The notes under the pieces were generated by a model. It worked only from the letters and a program-made list of their open reading frames with translations, made no database searches and was not told where the DNA came from. 41,694 bases of DNA, taken from assembly GCA_024278375.1 (NCBI GenBank), contig JAJRTH010000002.1, positions 1 through 41,694 on the forward strand, written 5' to 3'. A program made the position numbers and the translations under genes. This document shows positions 34,085-41,649 of the stretch, piece after piece. Each line of letters starts with the position of its first letter. The first letter of the stretch is position 1. This stretch comes from an archaeon (GTDB taxonomy: Archaea > Thermoplasmatota > Thermoplasmata > WALJ01).

Positions 34085-36384
34085 ATTGCCTCTTTCCAGA
34101 CAGAATATGACCTTTCCATGCCGACATCAAACAGCAGTCTCTCGAAGTCGGAAATCCCTATGTGTTTTCCGCCGACCCGCCCTATCCTCATGGCATCTTT
34201 CACGATGCTCCGGAATTCCTCTTCTTTTTTCCTGTCAACCTCAACAAGCCATCTGGAAGGACTCTCCGAGAATATCTTGATGTCTGCCCTCACCCTGCCT
34301 ATCTTTCCCACGTCTATGTCCGCACCTATCTTTCCTCCGAAACACATCTCCGCGAGAGCAATCGCTATTCCGCCCTCACCCACGTCATGAGCTGCCATGA
34401 CCATACCCTTTTCCATGGCGTTCAGAAGAGAATCTGCGTTTTCCTTCAAAGCTCTGATATTGACCTTTGGCACCGTAGCGCTCTTTCCTCCGGAAAGCTC
34501 GTAGTATATGCTTCCTCCCATCTCAGTGCCCGTTTTTCCGATGATATATATCGGATTGTTTTCCCTCCTGAATGCACTTGTAATTGCCTTTCTGACATCT
34601 TCCATTATTCCAACACCCATAACTGTGGGGGTCGGAGGTATGGCACCTGCAGGGCTCTCGTTGTAGAAGCTGACATTTCCTGAGGCATACGGGACGCCCA
34701 GTGCTTTTCCCGCCTCACCCAGAGCTCTAACCGATTCCCTGAACTCCCAGAAACGATGCGGGTTCTCAGGGTTTCCGAAATTCAGGCAATCCGAAAGGGA
34801 GTGGGGTTTTGCCCCAACGGAGATCAGGGCTCTGTATGTCTCGTCGACTGCGTTCCATGCACCCCAGTACGGATCCATCTCGGATATTCTCGGCGCAATT
34901 CCGGTTGATATCGCCAGACCTTTCCACGAATTCTCTCTCGGTTTGATTATCGCGGCATCTCCGTGCGACTCATGGCCCACAACACCCTGCATCGGCGTTA
35001 AAACCGTGGAGCCCCTCACCTGATGGTCGTACTGCCTTATGACCCAATCCTTCGATGCGACATCCGGATGGGAGAGAATCTTCAGAAAGAGTTCCTCGTA
35101 ATTCTCTGGCTCGGGAGGTGTGAATTCCTTCATCTTTCTCCGGGGTTTCGTGTATTTTCTCCTGTAAACCGGGCCTGCGGTGTAAAAGTCGAGGTCAAGG
35201 TCTATTACAACTTCGCCCCCGTACTTCACCTTTATCTGACTTCCTTTGACAGCCTTTCCTATCGGGTTGGCCAGAACATCCCATTTCTCGAATATCTTCA
35301 GAACTTTATCCACATTTTCAGGCTTAACCGCCAGCATCATCCTCTCCTGGCTCTCGGAAATCCATATCTCCCACGAAGCCATGTCCTCCTCCTTTAAAGG
35401 AACGTCGTCAAGTTCGACCTCCGCTCCGAGTCCCGCGGCGAGAGCCATCTCGCCTACACAGCTGGACAAACCACCGCCACCCAGGTCCTTCATTCCCTCC
35501 ACAAGCCCCATCTCATTGGCTTCGAAACACGCATGGAATAGAGGTTCCTCGGTTATAGGGTCTCCGAGCTGCACGGCACCCCTGGATTCCTCCTCCGATT
35601 CCTCGTGTAAGGTTAAGGATGCGAATGTGACACCGTGTATCCCATCCCTGCCTGTCCTCCCGCCTGCCAGAACAAAGATGTCTCCTGCCTGACCCACCCT
35701 ACTGTGGAGTATCCTGTCCTTTCTGACGATGCCGACACAGCCGACATTGACAAGCGGATTCCCTGTGTATCCTCTGTGGAAATATGTTATGCCGTTGACC
35801 GTTGGGATGCCCATCCTGTTGCCATAATCTCTTATCCCCGCCACCACTCCCGCAAAGAGATATCTCGGGTGCTTGACACCTCTGGGAATCTTCTCGTAAT
35901 CCGTGTCGAGTTCTCCGAAGAATATCGGATCTATGAGGGCTATCGGTTGTGCACCCATACATGCAATATCCCTGAGTATTCCTCCGACACCTGTAGCAGC
36001 ACCACCATAAGGCTCTATGGCAGACGGATGGTTGTGGGATTCTATCGCAACTGCATAGGCATACTCATCATCGAAACTCATGAGACCAGCGTCTTCGTTC
36101 GCAATGAAATCCTCATTTTTAAGGGAGAATATGAATTCCTTGAGAAGGGCTTTTGAGCTCTTATAGCAGGAGTGCTCGGACCACGCCTGACCTATGGCCT
36201 GCAGTTCTGCATCTGTCGGATTTCTCCCGAGTTTCCCGAAGTAATCCCTTACTTTTTTCATCTCCTCCACGGATAAAGCCAACCCCATCTCCTCGCTTAT
36301 GGATTTCAGTTCCTCATCGCCTGCGTCTTCAAGAACAACTTCGTACAGTTCGAACGGAGCATCCTTTTTCAGATATCTCTCCAT
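34066..36384 (-). CDS. purL: Phosphoribosylformylglycinamidine synthase, large subunit
   Basis: The 772-aa protein is the synthetase subunit for the fourth step of purine synthesis (FGAR to FGAM). It has the N-terminal AWSEHSCYKSSK segment, the ESHNHPSAIEPYGGAATGVGGILRD ATP/Mg region, DLGGGGLSSCVGEMA, and the repeated C-terminal half (AAHDVGEGGIAIALAEM). The length fits the small archaeal form, which needs separate PurS and PurQ subunits. PurS is encoded immediately upstream, 1 nt away; purQ is not in the window. Confidence 0.95.
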   Translation of the reverse strand: MERYLKKDAPFELYEVVLEDAGDEELKSISEEMGLALSVEEMKKVRDYFGKLGRNPTDAELQAIGQAWSEHSCYKSSKALLKEFIFSLKNEDFIANEDAGLMSFDDEYAYAVAIESHNHPSAIEPYGGAATGVGGILRDIACMGAQPIALIDPIFFGELDTDYEKIPRGVKHPRYLFAGVVAGIRDYGNRMGIPTVNGITYFHRGYTGNPLVNVGCVGIVRKDRILHSRVGQAGDIFVLAGGRTGRDGIHGVTFASLTLHEESEEESRGAVQLGDPITEEPLFHACFEANEMGLVEGMKDLGGGGLSSCVGEMALAAGLGAEVELDDVPLKEEDMASWEIWISESQERMMLAVKPENVDKVLKIFEKWDVLANPIGKAVKGSQIKVKYGGEVVIDLDLDFYTAGPVYRRKYTKPRRKMKEFTPPEPENYEELFLKILSHPDVASKDWVIRQYDHQVRGSTVLTPMQGVVGHESHGDAAIIKPRENSWKGLAISTGIAPRISEMDPYWGAWNAVDETYRALISVGAKPHSLSDCLNFGNPENPHRFWEFRESVRALGEAGKALGVPYASGNVSFYNESPAGAIPPTPTVMGVGIMEDVRKAITSAFRRENNPIYIIGKTGTEMGGSIYYELSGGKSATVPKVNIRALKENADSLLNAMEKGMVMAAHDVGEGGIAIALAEMCFGGKIGADIDVGKIGRVRADIKIFSESPSRWLVEVDRKKEEEFRSIVKDAMRIGRVGGKHIGISDFERLLFDVGMERSYSVWKEAIWKIMG

Positions 36385-36385
36385 C

Positions 36386-36631
36386 TCACTCCCTCTTCAC
36401 TTCCACAGTGTATTTGTGAATAACAGGGTTTGCCAGGATCTTTCTGCACATCTCCTTTCCCGTATCCAGGGCCTTCTCTTCATCGCTCTCATCAACCTCA
36501 ACCTCAAAGACCTTTACGCTCCTAACCTTTTTTACCTCGAAACCGAGAAGTTCCAGAGCTTTCTTTGTGTTTTCACCTTCGGGGTCCGCAACGCCCTTTT
36601 TGAGCTCAATCCTGACTTCAAGTAATGTCAT
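36386..36631 (-). CDS. purS: Phosphoribosylformylglycinamidine synthase subunit PurS
   Basis: The 81-aa protein (LLEVRIELKKGVADPEGENTKKALELLGF...NPVIHKYTVEVKRE) is the typical PurS subunit that links PurL and PurQ. Its stop is 1 nt before purL. A TATA-like cccttaaaacc (36653-36663, minus strand) sits at leaderless distance from the ATG. That promoter is directly beside the left copy of the 17-bp island repeat. Confidence 0.93.
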   Translation of the reverse strand: MTLLEVRIELKKGVADPEGENTKKALELLGFEVKKVRSVKVFEVEVDESDEEKALDTGKEMCRKILANPVIHKYTVEVKRE

Positions 36632-36668
36632 GCTTCGCCCTAAATGTAGGATGGTTTTAAGGGTATCG

Positions 36669-36685
36669 CTATCCGAAGAAATCTT
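36669..36685. repeat. Left copy of the 17-bp direct repeat bounding the RiPP island
   Basis: The sequence ctatccgaagaaatctt is identical to 39797-39813. It lies between the purS promoter and the exporter stop codon and codes for nothing here. Read on the minus strand it repeats the last five codons and stop of tsr3. Confidence 0.92.
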
Positions 36686-36691
36686 TTTGTT

Positions 36692-38326
36692 TTATGTAGG
36701 TTGTTCAGATTTAGCATCTGCTATTGTATCTACAGGAGTTGCTGTGATTTTTTGCATTATCTCTTGGAATTTTTTACAAACATTTGGCCATTTGAAGTCA
36801 CAAACTATCCGTCCTCTGGATAGAACTATGACCCTCTCCATCTGCTGAATTGTAGAAAATCTGTGAGAAATCACAATAAAAGTGGGCACTCTTTCTTTAA
36901 TAATATTTATTATCTGTGTTTCCAATTCTGGATGTACTCCAGACATAGCTTCGTCCAATATCAGAACATCGGGCTTTTTATTTAGTGCACGGATAATGGA
37001 GACTCTTTGCCTCTCCCCCAGAGATAACTTGCGTTCTGCTCCGGGTCCTATCTTCTCATCTAAGGACATATCAAGAATTTCGGGAATCGTCTTTCCCATT
37101 ATATTTTCTCCATAAGTGCCACCAAAAATGGGCTCTTCACCAGTTACAAGGACGATTCTCCCTCTAAGAGATTTTAAATCATATTTTTCGGCTGATATTC
37201 CATTTATTTCGTAACTCCCTTTATCTGGGAGATATAATCTATTTAGAAGCCTAGCTAATGTTGTTTTACCACTTCCAGTTGGTCCAACTATACCTATTTT
37301 CTCACCTCTATTTATATGTAAATTGTATTTCATTCCTAAGTATTCTCCAGAGAAATGCATCGTATTAATCCGCCTCAATTTTTTATTTCCTCCTTTTTCA
37401 TTAGGAATGTCAATAATACTTCGAACACGCTCAAGAGAAGGTATCATCTGAGGTATAGCACCGATATCTGTTGCAAGAGTTGCCAGAGGTTCCATCACAT
37501 TTCCAGAGAAATAAAAATAAACAATTATTGCTGCTGCATCAATAGCCGTAATTTTGGATAACATAAAAAGAACGATAAGGGGGATGACCATAGAAAGAAC
37601 CGAATAAAGAAAAACATAAGAACGTAAGATCCCGACAACTTTCTTGGACCGAGAAAACCATTCTTCGGTTTCTTTTTTAAGAGTTAATGCGGATTTTTTT
37701 TCCAGCCCCATACTTTTTATGGTAGGTATCGCCTCTACTTTTGCCCTTACGCTTTCTACAATGCTTGAAAAGGCATTTCTCTCCTGAAACGAGGCCTTTA
37801 TTAGGATATTGGATTGTTTCAAGTAGATTAGAATAAAAAGAGGTACGAAAAGAAGAATGAGAAATGGCAAATAAATATTTAATACGTAAAGTGCCAAAAG
37901 ATACCCAATAAATCTCAGTAGATTTATTATAATAGCTGGCCATAGAGCACCTACAACATTTCCAGCCATTTCTGTATCTGATAAAAATTTTGCAATAAAA
38001 TCTCCAGGTGTGGTTGTTCTAAGCTTTTCCAAAGGTGCTGATACAAGTTTTTCATACATAGAAGAAAGCAACCGCATCTGCACCAATTTCTTGACTATAT
38101 CGACTATATATGTTGCTACTGATGAAGTCAACACAAAAAGAATTCCGATACCGATAGCCAGTATGAAAATAGTAGGATCTCCCCAATTATTAATAAATTG
38201 CTTAAGTACTAATGCATAATATATCCCGATCATTACAGACAATAATTGAACGAGAACCATTATGGATTGATACTTTCTAATGCCCGTAAGCTTGCTATAT
38301 TCCCATATTAATTTCATTGTTTTCAT
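36692..38326 (-). CDS. ABC exporter, fused permease-ATPase, for the RiPP
   Basis: The 544-aa half-transporter has six predicted membrane helices in residues ~20-280, followed by an ATPase domain with Walker A GPTGSGKTT (348-356), Q-loop-region GEEPIFGGTYGENI, signature LSLGERQRVS (433-442), Walker B DVLILDEAMSG and switch VISHR. It should work as a homodimer and export the modified peptide. It has no N-terminal C39 peptidase, so leader removal must be done elsewhere. The stretch between Q-loop and signature is short. The start is 1 nt after the maturase stop, and the stop is 6 nt from the island's left repeat. The gene is AT-rich. Confidence 0.9.
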   Translation of the reverse strand: MKTMKLIWEYSKLTGIRKYQSIMVLVQLLSVMIGIYYALVLKQFINNWGDPTIFILAIGIGILFVLTSSVATYIVDIVKKLVQMRLLSSMYEKLVSAPLEKLRTTTPGDFIAKFLSDTEMAGNVVGALWPAIIINLLRFIGYLLALYVLNIYLPFLILLFVPLFILIYLKQSNILIKASFQERNAFSSIVESVRAKVEAIPTIKSMGLEKKSALTLKKETEEWFSRSKKVVGILRSYVFLYSVLSMVIPLIVLFMLSKITAIDAAAIIVYFYFSGNVMEPLATLATDIGAIPQMIPSLERVRSIIDIPNEKGGNKKLRRINTMHFSGEYLGMKYNLHINRGEKIGIVGPTGSGKTTLARLLNRLYLPDKGSYEINGISAEKYDLKSLRGRIVLVTGEEPIFGGTYGENIMGKTIPEILDMSLDEKIGPGAERKLSLGERQRVSIIRALNKKPDVLILDEAMSGVHPELETQIINIIKERVPTFIVISHRFSTIQQMERVIVLSRGRIVCDFKWPNVCKKFQEIMQKITATPVDTIADAKSEQPT

Positions 38327-38327
38327 G

Positions 38328-39584
38328 TTATCCCTCTATAAAATGGCTGTAGTATTTAGATATGCTTTTTATAATTTTGCATTCCTCATCATAGGGGGCC
38401 GAAATATCCCCTTTGATTAGATACCTCTTTCCTAGGCATTGTTTACAGGTATATCTCAGCCAGCATGAATGGCATTTTTTTGATTCGGATTTTGTATTAT
38501 TTAACAGAGATTCTCGTATACTCCAAAATTTTTCATCAGGAAAATTTTTTAGAATATTTCCCATATTAAAATTTGGATACATTAACCAATAACAGGGAAA
38601 AACATCTCCCCTTGGATCTACTGTTAAGGTGTCAATACCTGCCATACATGGCCATGGTGATATAAGATTTGCACTTAAAAGACCCCTCCATTCATTCAAA
38701 CTTTGTGCCTCTTTATTATTTTGACCGAGATATTTCATTAATTCTTTCATTTGGGTAAAGATATGAGCATAGTACTCTTTGCTATTTTTCAAAGAAAATT
38801 CCCAAACAATATAAACATCATCGAAACCCAGAGATTTTATATGCGTCCAGACATCAACCATACTGACTTTACTTTCTATATGTTTGTGTGTATATGTTAC
38901 TTCAGCTATTATTTTCCCTTTTCTGGGCTTATTGAGTATTTCTTTTAAGCCTTTGACAACAATCTCATATGTCCCCTCGCCATTGAGAAATACTCTATTC
39001 AAATCGTTAATTCTTTTTGGACCGTCTAGACTAATATAGATTAAGTCTATATTCTCTGCTAAAAACTGAGCTGTATCTGTATCGATGAGTGTGCCATTAG
39101 TGTTTAGGATATATTTTACATATTTAAAATTATTTTGTTTTAAGTGAGAAATAATATATTTCATAGTATCTATATTAAATAGTGGCTCACCTCCAAAAAA
39201 TTGTATAAATCGAAAAGATTTATTTGAAAGTTTTCTTATTTTCTGGAGGGCAATCCTTGCAGTTTTTTTGGACATCAGTTCGTGACTCTTTGTTTTATAT
39301 ATATCATTTGTATAACAATATTTACATGCCAAATTACATCCTGTCGTCAGAATAAAAGTTAATTTATCAATATATATTTCTTCTGCATATCTAATATTTG
39401 TTTGTATGTTTTTGGCAGGCAATCTCTCATCTTCATAGATTTTTGAAATATCTCTCAATAGTTCAGACAGACTAGATCCTTCTATCTTCCAAAGAGAAGC
39501 TGTAGGGATGTGGTAGTATAGAGACCCTGACATATGAAAAAAATTAAAAAATGATAATATATTTTTTTGTGGGATATGTGCCAT
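38328..39584 (-). CDS. Radical SAM/SPASM peptide maturase
   Basis: The 418-aa enzyme starts at ATG 39584, with gaggtga overlapping the precursor stop. Residues 1-75 form an N-terminal domain that may recognise the leader (HMSGSLYYHIPTASLWKIEGSS), as in Cys-rich-peptide maturases. The radical SAM core has the CNLACKYC cluster motif (Cys83, 87, 90) and GGEP at 131-134. A SPASM domain carries seven cysteines: 313, 331, 371, 374, 380, 383 and 402 (CHSCWLRYTCKQC). Such enzymes form thioether or related crosslinks in small precursor peptides; sactipeptide or ranthipeptide chemistry is the best guess. The exact bond is not readable. Confidence 0.93.
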   Translation of the reverse strand: MAHIPQKNILSFFNFFHMSGSLYYHIPTASLWKIEGSSLSELLRDISKIYEDERLPAKNIQTNIRYAEEIYIDKLTFILTTGCNLACKYCYTNDIYKTKSHELMSKKTARIALQKIRKLSNKSFRFIQFFGGEPLFNIDTMKYIISHLKQNNFKYVKYILNTNGTLIDTDTAQFLAENIDLIYISLDGPKRINDLNRVFLNGEGTYEIVVKGLKEILNKPRKGKIIAEVTYTHKHIESKVSMVDVWTHIKSLGFDDVYIVWEFSLKNSKEYYAHIFTQMKELMKYLGQNNKEAQSLNEWRGLLSANLISPWPCMAGIDTLTVDPRGDVFPCYWLMYPNFNMGNILKNFPDEKFWSIRESLLNNTKSESKKCHSCWLRYTCKQCLGKRYLIKGDISAPYDEECKIIKSISKYYSHFIEG

Positions 39585-39593
39585 ACTTTCACC

Positions 39594-39710
39594 TCAGGTC
39601 AAACAACCTGCCCCACATATTCCCGGCCCTGAAATGCATCCTACCACACATGCACCCATTGCAGGTTCCGGTTGTGATCCGGCTTTGGTTATTGCGATTT
39701 TTGTAGCCAT
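39594..39710 (-). CDS. Cys-rich RiPP precursor peptide (38 aa)
   Basis: ATG 39708-39710 is preceded by aggtga at 4 nt, and the frame ends at TGA 39594-39596, 9 nt before the maturase ATG. The peptide has a 20-residue leader (MATKIAITKAGSQPEPAMGA) and a core with the symmetric pattern CVVGCISGPGICGAGC: two CX3C pairs 6 residues apart (Cys21, 25, 32, 36), then Leu-Thr. The Gly/Cys/small-residue composition and the CX3C spacing recall sactipeptides such as thuricin CD. It is too short for normal gene finding. Cleavage before Cys21 at the Gly-Ala is possible but inferred. Confidence 0.88.
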   Translation of the reverse strand: MATKIAITKAGSQPEPAMGACVVGCISGPGICGAGCLT

Positions 39711-39754
39711 TTTTTCACCTTGCCTATTGAGGCATAAAGGGAGATAGAGAGCTT

Positions 39755-39765
39755 CTATATATATC
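39755..39765 (-). promoter_or_regulatory. TATA box of the RiPP operon
   Basis: On the minus strand gatatatatag lies about 45 nt upstream of the precursor ATG. Transcription should start near 39733 with a leader of about 20-25 nt that holds aggtga (39715-39720). The promoter is inside the island, so the cluster brought its own. Confidence 0.68.
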
Positions 39766-39796
39766 GATTAACTGTTCCGAGATTTCCATGTCAACT

Positions 39797-39813
39797 CTAT
39801 CCGAAGAAATCTT
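39797..39813. repeat. Right copy of the 17-bp direct repeat, equal to the 3' end of tsr3
   Basis: ctatccgaagaaatctt on the plus strand is the reverse complement of the last 17 nt of tsr3, from its stop codon (39797-39799) inward. The identity with 36669-36685 stops at both ends: flanks are tcaact / cctcct here and gtatcg / tttgtt there. Confidence 0.92.
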
Positions 39814-40330
39814 CCTCCTCTTCCCTGACCTTTTCAGGGCTGTCGGCCATGGCGTATGCTTGCAGCGGCTCTTTATTCAATATGAAGAAATTCTCTCCCC
39901 ACTTGAACTTCGACATTATTTTCCTTGCCTGCTCCCGAAAGCCGATGATAAAAAGGGCTGCTGCAAATGCCTCTGCCGTGCTGAGCCTGTAGGGTTTTCC
40001 ATAGTTTATCGGGTTCGCCGCAAGAAGTATGGGCAATCTCCGGGATATGTGTCTTCTCGTCTGAAAATAACTCCTTTCCTCCTTGTTCCATGAAGAGTCG
40101 ACAGCGGATATTCCCCTTAAAACTGCTGTCTGCCTGTCCCCCTTCCAGAGCACATCCTCCACAAATGGATTAAGGAGTATCGAGCCTGATGGAAGCCTGC
40201 CGATATTTCTGAATTCCTTTGCAAATCCGAATCTGGCCATCTTTCTTCCAGTTGACTTCCTCGGATCATCCTCTCCTGCCTGAAATATGTAAAGGCGAAT
40301 ATCAGAAGTCGAAGAGGGTTTTCTGGGCAT
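39797..40330 (-). CDS. tsr3: Tsr3-type rRNA aminocarboxypropyltransferase
   Basis: The 177-aa protein matches the Tsr3/DUF367 family: RLYIFQAGEDDPRKSTGRKMARFG at the front, ILLNPFVEDVL, AVDSSWN and LPILLAANPINYGKPYRLSTAEAFAAAL. In eukaryotes Tsr3 transfers the aminocarboxypropyl group of SAM to a modified pseudouridine of small-subunit rRNA; archaeal homologues are expected to do the same on 16S rRNA. Its start overlaps the end of the PHP gene by 29 bp. Its final bases are one copy of the 17-bp island repeat, and the frame is intact. Confidence 0.92.
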   Translation of the reverse strand: MPRKPSSTSDIRLYIFQAGEDDPRKSTGRKMARFGFAKEFRNIGRLPSGSILLNPFVEDVLWKGDRQTAVLRGISAVDSSWNKEERSYFQTRRHISRRLPILLAANPINYGKPYRLSTAEAFAAALFIIGFREQARKIMSKFKWGENFFILNKEPLQAYAMADSPEKVREEEEDFFG

Positions 40331-41513
40331 TTCTCTCCCTTTCCGGCTTTTCGAGGCTTATCTTACCGTACTTTCCTCCTCCGCCGGGTATGAGGTGTAT
40401 CTTTCCTGTTCTGAATTTCTCTACGGCATCACCCACTTCCGGGCTCGCCTCTTTTTTCACCTCATCAAGCGGTGCGTCCACAAGCACATTGACCTCATTG
40501 CCAAATTTCGTTATCAGCCTTTCCCATTCTCTCTGCACCTTCTTCGTCATCGGAGATGATGTGCCGAAGGCCATTGAGATTATCTCCGCGAGAGGTATGA
40601 GTCTGAGATAGGGTGGTCTGTGCTCCGGATGCTTGGGCTCCTTAAGGTCTGACAGCTCGTTAACCCTGTCCTTAACGCCCTTCTTTATCCTTCCTCCGCA
40701 GAGAGGGCATTTCCACCTTGCCATTTCGGCCTCTTTCAGAGTGTAGTGTCTATAGCAGCGTGTGCATGCAGTCTCATTATACTTTCCCTCCTCAGGAGGC
40801 AAGCCCACATTCAGCACAGTCTTTCTTCCCTTTTCCCTTAGTATTGCCATATTTATCTCTTCGAATGTCGCGTCTTCCACCTCAAAGCGGTTGAATTCCC
40901 TGGCGAGCCTGAAAGGATATGGAGAATGTGCGTCGGAGTTCGTGAGAAATGACAATCTGTGCAGTTCCGAAATCCTGTCAGCATAATCGGAATCGGCGCT
41001 CAGCCCCAGCTCAAGGAATGAGACATAATCCGCCATCTCTCCATAGCACGATTTCAGGGAATCATGAGCGGCATACATTGCTGTCCAGGGTGTGAAGGCA
41101 TGGCATGGTCCTATGAGAGCTCCAACATCCTTTGCAATCTCCGCAATCTCCCAACCCTCCATGAATACATGGGGTCTGCCATCATCATCTATGTTGTTCG
41201 ACCTAAGTTTAAGGCGCTCCTTCATGTCTTCCGCTGCGCTCAATGACGGAAAAATCACCAGATGATGTACCCTGTGGGTGTCCTCAATCTCCTCTGTCAT
41301 TATGAAGCGCATTCCATTGAGCTCGAATGTCCCCTCATCCACTCTCTCCATGGACTTTATCTCCTTCAGCCATATCGGATGGAGGCAATCTCCTGTGCCC
41401 AGCAGGTGTATGCCTTTCTTTTTCGATTCTATGGAGAGCACGTCAAGTGTCATGTTCTCGCTGACCCCACCGGAAAATCGGCTGTGGATGTGGAGGTCTG
41501 CATTTATACGCAT
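40302..41513 (-). CDS. PHP-domain phosphoesterase-like protein with a zinc ribbon
   Basis: I start at ATG 41513 because MRINADLHIHSRFSGG puts the PHP metal motif HIH at the very N-terminus; an upstream ATG at 41579 adds 22 residues that read through the direct repeat and look non-native. The 403-aa protein has further metal ligands (GTGDCLHP, GPCHAF, SDAHSPYP) and a CTRCYRHYTL...CPLCGGRI zinc ribbon, followed by a basic C-domain. It fits the conserved archaeal/bacterial PHP family TIGR00375; members are thought to be nucleases or phosphoesterases. Substrate unknown. It overlaps tsr3 and is co-transcribed. Confidence 0.85.
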   Translation of the reverse strand: MRINADLHIHSRFSGGVSENMTLDVLSIESKKKGIHLLGTGDCLHPIWLKEIKSMERVDEGTFELNGMRFIMTEEIEDTHRVHHLVIFPSLSAAEDMKERLKLRSNNIDDDGRPHVFMEGWEIAEIAKDVGALIGPCHAFTPWTAMYAAHDSLKSCYGEMADYVSFLELGLSADSDYADRISELHRLSFLTNSDAHSPYPFRLAREFNRFEVEDATFEEINMAILREKGRKTVLNVGLPPEEGKYNETACTRCYRHYTLKEAEMARWKCPLCGGRIKKGVKDRVNELSDLKEPKHPEHRPPYLRLIPLAEIISMAFGTSSPMTKKVQREWERLITKFGNEVNVLVDAPLDEVKKEASPEVGDAVEKFRTGKIHLIPGGGGKYGKISLEKPERERNAQKTLFDF

Positions 41514-41564
41514 CGGGGCATGAACTGAGAAAGGGTTAAAGGTTTTTGCTATATGATTTAAATC

Positions 41565-41615
41565 TTCTTCGCACGGCATACGGAAACATTAGCATATTTC
41601 TTCGCACGGCATACG
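41565..41615. repeat. Imperfect tandem repeat in the divergent PHP / next-gene promoter region
   Basis: ttcttcgcacggcatacg occurs at 41565-41582 and again at 41598-41615, 33 bp apart; both copies are followed by (g)aaacatt. The pair lies between the PHP TATA-like region (near 41546-41560) and tttataaag (41621-41629), the likely TATA box of the plus-strand gene. It is a candidate operator; a spacing of about three helical turns would fit two protein dimers. Confidence 0.6.
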
Positions 41616-41649
41616 AAACATTTATAAAGAATTTTTCCATTACAAGTTT

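Larger units (their letters stand above)
36686..39796. mobile_element. Putative integrated AT-rich genomic island carrying a RiPP cluster
   Basis: The segment between the two 17-bp repeats holds the exporter, maturase, precursor and promoter of a peptide cluster and nothing else. It is clearly more AT-rich than the flanks: bases 39121-39180 have 7 G+C in 60, while 35761-35820 in purL have 30 in 60. The right repeat is the 3' end of tsr3, as expected for integration into a gene end. No integrase, transposase or terminal inverted repeat is seen, so if it moved by site-specific recombination the enzyme acted in trans or was lost. Confidence 0.62.

Noticed and set aside
39594-39710. Double-glycine bacteriocin leader in the precursor
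   Set aside because: The Gly-Ala before Cys21 is suggestive, but the leader lacks the usual LSxxELxxIxGG pattern and the exporter has no C39 peptidase, so I do not claim this cleavage type.
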